Below, piece by piece: positions 56,982 through 64,000 of a stretch of DNA of 64,000 bases. This stretch comes from Plumapathes pennacea (lineage: Eukaryota; Cnidaria; Anthozoa; Antipatharia; Myriopathidae), in assembly GCA_964036295.1 (NCBI GenBank), contig OZ038462.1, positions 13,564,440-13,628,439 on the forward strand, read 5' to 3'. A program made the translations under genes and the position numbers. The notes below the pieces were generated by a model. The model ran no database searches and had not been told where the DNA came from. It worked only from the letters and a program-made list of their open reading frames with translations. How positions within the stretch are numbered: position 1 is the first letter of the stretch; each line of letters starts with the position of its first letter.

Positions 56982-58323
56982 CTAGAAATACGATAATCGC
57001 AGATACCCCTCGCTCTGACATTGATGGGACTTTTACTTTGGTACTCCCAAGAAGAGTAGCCTTTGTTTTACCGAAATGTTGACTCAATCTTTTCTTCAAA
57101 GTCAAATGCTACACACAAAGGAAGGAGAAAAAGAATGGTGTGTGTTATACTTTTGCGTTGAAAAAAAGAATCGATTGCGTGACGAAGTACGCATTTCCCA
57201 CGGTCGGCGGGCACGACAAATTAATTTATACAGTCTGCCAAGCACGTTCTCAAAATCTAATACTCAAATTTTAAAGTTTGTCGGCCGTCGTAGTACGGGA
57301 AAAAAACAAACACTGATTCTCCAATTTTGAATTCATAGGCAGTACAATTAAATAGGCTTCCTGTGCAATTTGTTTTTACTCTGGGTTGCATGCACAAGAC
57401 TCAGGCATGCATGTTTAATGAGCTCGAATTGTTTTGTACGTGAACGCGCTCAAAACAACATGATTTCTCCCAGAATCAAAGCAAAACTTGAACGGTTTAC
57501 TTCAAATTATGCACGGGTTTCAGACCTAGTCATACTTCTAAGGGCTTGTGAACGATTCTTGCTGCAATCACCGCATGTCAAATTACAGTATTTGTTACAG
57601 TTTTAGTCTTGAAAGAAATAATAAGACATCTGACTAAATCATTCAAGACTCCAAGTTCCGATTGCTCTGAGCCAATACAGTAGCCGAAACTGGCGACAGA
57701 AGCGTATTAAAAGAATACTTCGAGGGAAAATGATCAGCATACAGATTTTAATACATTCTTGAAGTGATCGAGTTACAAGATACGGGTAGAATATATTTGT
57801 CACGGTGATTGTTCGCTTTCCACTGACTAACCTTTGTTGCTTGTCCTTTCTGAATAAGGATCTGAGTTTAACACAAGACGGCGTCTGAAGCTCCCGATTT
57901 GCTTGATCTTCTTCGGCACGCTTCCGTTCATGATGCTGTCGGTTATCAAATGTTTGTCGTCTTTTCTCTAGACGTATTTGGCGCTGTTCGATTGTTTCAC
58001 GATTTCGCCTTGCCCGTGCTAGTTCCCTTCTCTTTTGCAGACGAGCTTCGCGAGACCGTGCTGTGTCAAGTTTTCCAGTTTTCAAATTCATCTTCGTGAA
58101 CGCAGTTACGTACAGTTGTTGCTTCGTTCAAACCTTTGTTTGACCTCGCTTTGACGCTAATCGATAAATATTATTACGTCATTGCCTTAGAGGTCGCCCT
58201 ATGACAGACTGACAGACTGACTGACGAACATTAGATTTCGAGATGGCGACTCGCTTGGAGTCTCCACACAAAGCGAATTTGCTGCATTAGCGCCGTGATT
58301 ATTACCCTCGCTTCGCTCGGGGA
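56982..58323 (-). mobile_element. Helitron-like element, copy B
   Basis: 1342 bp on the minus strand: A|TCCCCGAGCGAAGCG at its 5' end (58323) and CTAG|T at its 3' end (56982), matching the Helitron A|TC...CTRR|T rule exactly. It aligns with copy A over its whole length, apart from small indels in the leader. Confidence 0.6.
57639..58091 (-). pseudogene. Arg/Glu-rich repeat ORF of Helitron-like copy B
   Basis: Open for 150 codons. The first ~85 residues are charged repeats (RSREARLQKRRELARARRNR, RQIRLEKRRQTFDNRQHHER, EEDQANRELQTP) followed by VKLRSLFRKDKQQR, at which point a GTTAGT splice-donor-like sequence occurs; what follows is probably intron or non-coding. No known catalytic domain. Function unknown. 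Confidence 0.45.
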
Positions 58324-58379
58324 TAATATATGCCGGAGGCAGAAGCAAATAAACAATCTTCGAGACACTGCCAAATCAC

Positions 58380-58460
58380 CATATTTTTAGCCTCCTGACA
58401 GCAGACCCACAAGCGACTCCCGTACGCTCGTGAGCCTGCTGTCAGGAGGCTAGATATTTT
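58380..58460. repeat. Hairpin palindrome
   Basis: TTAGCCTCCTGACAGCAG on the left is inverted as CTGCTGTCAGGAGGCTA on the right; flanked by ATATTT on both sides. Confidence 0.85.
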
Positions 58461-60105
58461 GCGATAACCGAGCTCAATACTTGTTTCAAGTGAGCTTGCA
58501 TTTCACAAATTATTTTGCATAAAATTGTTGGGAAGTGCACGTTGTAGCGGAAACAATCGAGCTGGAGGAGCTGAAATGTTCACACAGGTTGAGAAGACTG
58601 CGCATGAATTATTTGCATTTCACACGCTGAACGCAGTAGTGCGTATTAGCAGACACTTACTTGAAGGCAGTTATTTGCAGGTGGCATAGCAGTCTCTCGG
58701 CCAATCGAAAGAGGGGGAAAAAGCATCGAATGATAATAAGCAATTATTTGACGAGGTTTAACAAAATATCGTGATTTACCAGTGGCAAGCAGATCAATCA
58801 TTTGCCGATGCCGGGGGCAGAGGCAAATAAATTAATCTGCGAGACACTGGCAAATTGCGATATTTTGCGATAACCGAGTTCTATAATTGTTTTATCATTC
58901 GAGTGAGTTTGCATTTCACAAATTATTTGGCATAATATGTTGGGAAGCGCGCGAAAACGAGCTGCCATGTTTACACAGGTGGAAAAAACTGCACATGAGC
59001 AGAATATTATTTGCAGTTTGCAGCTGAAAGCAGTAGCGCAGCTACTTATTTGTAGGCAGTTATTTGCAGGTGACGTAGCAGTCTCTCGGCTATCGGTATC
59101 GAATGATAAAATGTATTATTACCGTTTCTTTCCAGACAGAAACCGGCATATTTTCGGCGAGAAAACTTTACCAAACAGCTATAGTATACATGAAGCAACA
59201 TATACCATGTACAGAGTAAAGCATAAATCGTCATTGCTTACAGCTAGTTTACTTCAAGAGAAATTGATCAGCATGATTTCGATATTTTCAGGATACGGGG
59301 ACAGCACAACAAACTTGCAATTTGTCACGATAATAATTGCTCGATTTCCAGTTTCCCATTGACTGGATCTTTTCTGAAGAATGTTCGAGTTTTATGACAA
59401 ACCGGCAGCTTCGCGAAGCAACAATTAAAGCCGTCATCGTCGATGCCTCAAAGAAACTGTTTCATTCATTTTCCCCGCTGGCAAGCTTGCCTCCAATACG
59501 GTAGCACAATATCCGGGTCGCTTACAACCACCTGCAAGGCTGGGGCTCGGGGACGGCTCCACCCGATCGAAATGTTGGCTTTTATTACAAGCACAGTTCT
59601 TGGAAAGAGAAGACGAGCTGTCAAGTTGCTGGATAATTATGGGACTACATGTACTGGGGCAGGACGTAAGAAAAACATAAAATTTTGATGTTGATTCATC
59701 GCCCAGTTGTACAATCACAGTGTCATGTGGAGCCAGGAAGACACGATCATATTATAAGCACACACTCTGCCACCACAATGCACTCGATATTTATATAGCT
59801 CAAAATGTCTGCAAACAGCTGTAAATTCAGAACATTCTCTTGGAAGCGTTTGTGGGTGCTGTAAAAGTTACTTTGTCATTTCAATGGGGTTTCTTCAAAC
59901 CTGCAAAGTATTAATGCTCTGATGTGATGCACCAAAATCAATTTCCTGTCATTCCATGTTAGAACAATCAGACTCAACAAAACTACAGGGGAACGCCTAT
60001 TAAGCGGCCACCTCTATTAAGCAGCCAGTTATCAAAGTCCTGAAACTACTGTCAGTATAATACCGTAAATGAAACTCACAGTGAAAAAAACAGTTATTGC
60101 ATGTA

Positions 60106-60240
60106 CAATCAGTGACAAAAGTCTTGGGACACACACAGTTTCAGTAAATTATCTACTGTTTCGGTTGAAAAACAGCCCCCCCCCCCCCCCCCCCCCATTC
60201 AATGTTGAAATGGCCTGAACCTGGGGGAGGAAACATCGGC
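60106..60240. mobile_element. Truncated TACAATC-family MITE with 21-nt C tract
   Basis: Left end CAATCAGTGACAAAAGTCTTG after TA (60104-60105), then a pure C run at 60176-60196 and CATTCAATGTTG. The right end is missing and replaced by a different repeat beginning near 60238. Confidence 0.6.
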
Positions 60241-60440
60241 GGGAATTTCTACCACTAATACTGGCCTCAGCGGCTCTAAATTAATACAAGGGACACAGGA
60301 GCCGACTACTAACGCGTAGCGAACGTTTAGTTTGAGTTTCATTATCAAATTCTATGATTTTCCGTGGATCGGTAAAATCCCCATACATTTCCTTATAATC
60401 TTGAGTTGTGCAACATTTTGTCACCGAGCTTGGGCCGCCT
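60238..60440 (-). repeat. Dispersed repeat R3, inverted copy
   Basis: Inverse of 33480-33692 with about nine identical bases in ten (CAACTCAAGATTATAAGGAA, GATAATGAAACTCAAACTAA, TTGTATTAATTTAGAGCCGC). A short frame on the minus strand (GDFTDPRKIIEFDNETQTKR) may be a transposon protein remnant. Confidence 0.75.
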
Positions 60441-60737
60441 GTGGTCCAAACCGCCGACATAGAAGCTATTTGCATATATGCAAATAGCTTCAAAAACCGA
60501 GCTGACAAACGACTTCCATGACATCATAATCTGTCTCAAGAGCAACCAATCAGAAATCAAGAAAGAATGGTCTTTCTTTTGTCTTCTTGATTTTTTAAAA
60601 ACTAAATTCTGATTGGAGAAAGCCTATGACGTCATGGAAGTCATTTGTCAACTCAGTTTTGCAGATGGTATTTTTTGGCCTCGCAAAGCAACAGGCGAAA
60701 AATCTGTCTGTGTTTGCAGGCTACCTGGGGTCTTGCT

Positions 60738-61868
60738 CTAGTCTACTCTCTCTTTAAATTCTGCCATAATCTTCTTCATTAATTCTGGGTTGCAAAGAAC
60801 ATCAATTGCTGTCATAGCCAAGGCTTTAGCAATGTGGAGGGTCTTTTCATGTGCCCCACCAGTTGCTGCAGCAGCTGTAAATGCATGAGTGTGATTGACA
60901 GCTGTCTCAGTAATGCTGTACATGGCATGAAGGGATGGTACAATGTAGGAGACATTACCCATGTCGGTCGATCCGGCAGGCATACTTTTCTGTTCTTCTA
61001 AAGAAGGAAACTTGATTCCAAATTCCTCTGCATTCTTCTCATATAGCATGGCTAGCGTGGAATTTGTAACGACATCAGCATAAAATGTTCCAGGTACCTC
61101 TGTAAATTCCAATGAACAACCTAGGATAGGAAAACCTGGTGTTGAACTCAAGCAACACTCACTCTTCAAACCTACAGTATAATACCATGTTCTAGCTAGC
61201 CAAATAAAACCAAGCGAGGGAGGATAAGTTGCATATCCTTAATACATAAATCACCACCATTGAAAATTTATGGTAACAGCAAATTATTTTGTGAACTGCA
61301 CCCAAACTCTAGCTAAAATTACCACTGCTTCACTCACGTAGACAGTGACATTTAAATAGCAGAAAGGTGATAGTGTGCACTGTACCTGTTGCCAAGGCAG
61401 CAGCCTCAAAGCATGCTTTTACTCTGGCTGTCAATGCCACTGTTTCATGCTTTGTCTCAGTTCTTATCATGTAATTTAATTTGGTTCTTTCAGGAATAAT
61501 GTTGGGTTTAACACCACCCTCCTCAATAATGCCATGCACTCTCCAAGCTGGTTTCATCTGCTGCCGCAAAACACTGATGTTGTTGTATGCCATTGCTGCG
61601 GCATCCAGTGCATTGAGGCCTTCCCAAGGGAATGCTGCAGCATGAGCAGCTCGACCTTTGTAGATGGCTTCAACGTTGCAGCATGCCAAAGACGGCATGT
61701 ATAAAGTATCATAAGGGCATGGGTGAACCATCAAGCAGAAGTCCAATCCTTCAAAAGCGCCATTTTCAATAAGTTTGATTTTGCCTCCACCACCTTCTTC
61801 AGCTGGAGTTCCAAGGATTATTACCTGGCCAAGCTTGTCATTGACGGACTGTAGTGCAATGTTGAGAC
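60738..61868 (-). CDS. PM20D2: PM20D2-like M20 peptidase, last two exons (5' part outside window)
   Basis: Exons 61868-61386 and 61120-60738 (TAG) splice in frame (a codon for Gly is split at both ends) and give about 287 C-terminal residues of a protein expected to be about 430. The upstream exon has the M20 motif VIILGTPAEEGGGG with the catalytic/metal glutamates, then the dimerisation domain (YKGRAAHAAAFPWEGLNALD, WRVHGIIEEGGVKPNIIP). The last exon has STDMGNVSYIVPSLH and the metal-binding HTH (VNHTHAFTAAA), then KALAMTAIDVL. PM20D2 in vertebrates is a cytosolic dipeptidase that removes abnormal dipeptides such as beta-alanyl-lysine. The N-terminal metal-binding exons are not within 61869-64000. 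All visible residues look functional. Confidence 0.88.
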
Positions 61869-62399
61869 CTGCCCAATGTAGGTAAAACATTAATTTAACT
61901 AACACCATTTCATGTTTCTCACCAAGCTACATTTAGAAGGGTACTGTCATGAAATGCGATTGCACATGTTTGGTCTAATCTTGAAAACATTTGGTGTAAA
62001 ATCCAAGATGGCATCCATGACCAAACAAATCATGTTTTTAAAAGGACAAAAACTGCTCATTTCTTGTTTTATGAAAAAAAATAATTATTGATTCACACCT
62101 CACAAAATACCCTTACTCCAATACTGGGGTGGGACATTTGACTATTTAGTAATCCAGTCTTGGAGTGGAACCTTTTAACAACTTTTTAGCCAGAGGGTGG
62201 GCAATTTGACTGGAAATCTGATTAGTTCAAATTCCTCTGGAAGTCAAAGTTTAAATTTGGTCGATACATGTTGGTGTACATAAAATTTATCCTTATGATA
62301 TTGCAAACTAAATGCTCAGGACTATTTTGGTGTATTTTTCATTTCTATGTATTTTTCATTTCTATATTGTTTTGCCATGACCATTGCAAAACAAAGGCT

Positions 62400-62985
62400 A
62401 CATGATTGAATGTAAGAAACAATTCAACAGGCAATGTACGATAAGCAGAAGCATTTTGAACGAAGCTGTCACAGGCTCAGAGCATAATACATGAAATATG
62501 GTAAAATATATTCAGAGCTGTGTTGGTGGAGTCCTGAGCCACAAGAACAGATATTTTTGTCACAAAACGGATATCTTTTCAGTGAAAAACCTTTACAAAA
62601 CACCTACAGTATGTATGAGGCAACAGTTGTCATGTACAGCATAAAGCATAAATCACATTCTATGGTTAAAGCTCATCATAGCTTTGGTGTCCATTTTCAG
62701 CCTGGTATCTTCCCAGAAGTATTTCATATCGCCATAGAAAGTTTCGTTGGGACTAAATAATTAGCGGCAACAGAGATATTTGCAAACCTGTAGCGGTAGC
62801 CACTAAATATAATCAAATCCATCAAACATTTGTTTACAGCTACTACCAAAGCTTCTGTGGTGAACTTAGGAACACAAGCCAAAATCATTCCCTAACATCC
62901 AGTTTATCTGTTTATGTTCCACAGAGCCAAATGGTGTTGAGTTTGGATGGGATGCAGTTAACTTTTACACACAAGTAACGAACAA
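62400..62985 (-). repeat. Dispersed repeat family R1, inverted copy 3
   Basis: Inverse of the 49465-49830 repeat, including the acattgcctgttg end and GATGTTAGGGAATGATTTTG. It sits in an intron of the PM20D2-like gene. A partial fourth copy is near 59115-59245. Confidence 0.65.
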
Positions 62986-63326
62986 TTCAATAGCCCACAT
63001 CTCAAGTTGTTTGTGAGTCAATTTACGTCATCGCACATTATGTGCCAATGTGAACCAATCACTGTGTGCTGATTCTCAACCCAGAAAAAACAAAACTAAA
63101 TATAAACAAAATATAAAATTTGCATTTTTAAGCTCACCACAGCTGCAAGCAATTATGCAAATGTCAACAGTCATATGCAAAAGACAGCACTATATATCCA
63201 ACCAAATATATATGTGCCCAATACCAGAAGACTTCTTCAACGCAACTACAATCTAAGACAAAATTGTGTGAGACACAGTATCTTGAGCGGCTCTCGGCTC
63301 ATAGATTTGATGGTTATGAATTCAGT

Positions 63327-63345
63327 CCCCCCCCCCCCCCCCCCC
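63327..63345. repeat. 19-nt C homopolymer
   Basis: Uninterrupted C run next to CAGTGTTGAAG, recalling the CATTCAATGTTG that follows the C run at 60176-60196. Confidence 0.95.
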
Positions 63346-63417
63346 GACAGTGTTGAAGACATAAACTTGACAACGCACACAATATTAATACAACAAGCAT
63401 TGGTGTGGAGAAATCAT

Positions 63418-63632
63418 TTAACTTGGATCGACTGCAGGTCGATGTGTGAAAGCTGGATGCTGTGAAAGATTTGAAGTTGATGTTTCGAGCGCTAGCCCTT
63501 TGTCTGAGAAAAAAGAAATGACTTTTTTTCTTTTTGCTCAGACAAAGGGCTAGCACTCAAAATGTCAGCTTAAAATTCTTTTATGGCATCCAGCTTTCAC
63601 ACATCATCCCTCAGTTGATCCAAGTTATGCAC
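63418..63632. repeat. Long imperfect palindrome
   Basis: AACTTGGATCGACTG, GTGTGAAAGCTGGATG and GCTAGCCCTTTGTCTGAG are mirrored on the right; tip is a T/A-rich aaaaaagaaatgactttttt. A second small palindrome (AGTCTGAAATGTCAG/CTGACATTTCAGACT) follows at 63639-63700. Confidence 0.85.
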
Positions 63633-64000
63633 AATATTATTAGTCTGAAATGTCAGCCGTCTCCTCCCCATGTCTGACATTTCAGACTAAAATAATGTCT
63701 TGGTTCTCTGCTTTCCAACATTGAAATAAGAGGGGGGTTGGAGTGTGACTGTTGTGTTAGATGCACAAATCATGACTATTGTCCTGACAATTTTGACTCA
63801 TATTGTAGTTGTATGCTTGTGCTTTATGTTTACATGTTGTGCTAGTGAGGACCAGGCTTTAGAGTCAACTTTTAAAAAAGCTCAAATCCAAGCAGAAATA
63901 TCGACATCTATTAGACAGTACACAAGTACATGTAATGATTCTGAACGAGAAGAATTCCATATATTGGGCCAAAGTTTAATTCAAGAAGTTAATGCACCAG

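Larger units (their letters stand above)
58324..60737. other. Intergenic: palindromes and dispersed repeats
   Basis: Between Helitron copy B and the PM20D2-like gene. Contains a hairpin (58380-58460), a related repeat with ATATTTTGCG-type ends (58745-58870, compare 22210-22275), a fragment of R1 (59115-59245), a truncated MITE (60106-60240), and a repeat shared with 33480 (60238-60440). The 141-codon frame at 58937 covers repeat sequence and is not called. Confidence 0.6.
61869..64000. other. Intron of the PM20D2-like gene; repeats, no exon seen
   Basis: Holds R1 copy 3, a C homopolymer, and the palindromes at 63418-63632 and 63639-63700. The expected upstream exons (GHACGHN-type metal motif) are not present on the minus strand here. 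The short frames at 62491 and 63175 lie in repeats. Confidence 0.65.

Noticed and set aside
1..64000. tRNA, rRNA, CRISPR arrays, bacterial operons or prophage
   Set aside because: None recognisable; all genes are spliced and eukaryotic in structure.

Overview
This is a eukaryotic (metazoan) window. Genes are interrupted by GT-AG introns, introns and intergenic DNA are packed with DNA transposons, MITEs, foldback palindromes and LINE pieces, and the proteins are animal families. The style of the repeats (THAP-type transposase fossils, PIF/Harbinger, Helitron-like copies carrying Arg/Glu-rich ORFs, palindromes with a GCTTCGCG-like tip) together with a bacterial-type amidohydrolase suggests an anthozoan cnidarian such as a stony coral. 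That assignment is inference; no species marker is visible.

Layout. (1) 236-28741, minus strand: a complete adenylate kinase 9 (AK9) gene. I resolved 29 exons whose joined length (5694 nt) is an exact multiple of three, giving 1897 aa with four P-loop kinase domains. (2) 29844-34294, plus strand: a small 5-exon gene (166 aa) of the CXorf65/C22orf15 family, head-to-head with AK9. (3) 34835-39016, minus: SAP18, 4 exons, 170 aa. (4) 39164-56042, plus: a 5-exon, 424-aa bacterial-type binuclear amidohydrolase/deacetylase, divergent from SAP18 across a 147-bp shared promoter. (5) 60738-61868, minus: the last two exons of a PM20D2-like M20 peptidase whose 5' part lies beyond the window.

Mobile DNA. 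The 14.5-kb last intron of the amidohydrolase gene holds an apparently intact autonomous PIF/Harbinger element (43309-46521, TAA target duplication, intact DDE transposase plus Myb/SANT partner). It lies within a ~6.5-kb block that splits a 5'-truncated LINE (41420-49255). Two Helitron-like copies (17312-18723 and 56982-58323), an 816-bp element with a 6-bp target duplication in SAP18 intron 2, a THAP-type transposase fossil in AK9 intron 5, and several TA-flanked MITEs are also resolvable.

Functional links. AK9 is a ciliary/flagellar nucleotide kinase in vertebrates. An RFX X-box-like motif 5 bp from a perfect forkhead core lies about 93-120 bp upstream of its start codon, which fits a ciliary promoter. 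SAP18 is a chromatin and splicing cofactor, and its shared promoter with the amidohydrolase has an ETS motif typical of housekeeping bidirectional promoters. The remaining genes show no obvious common pathway.
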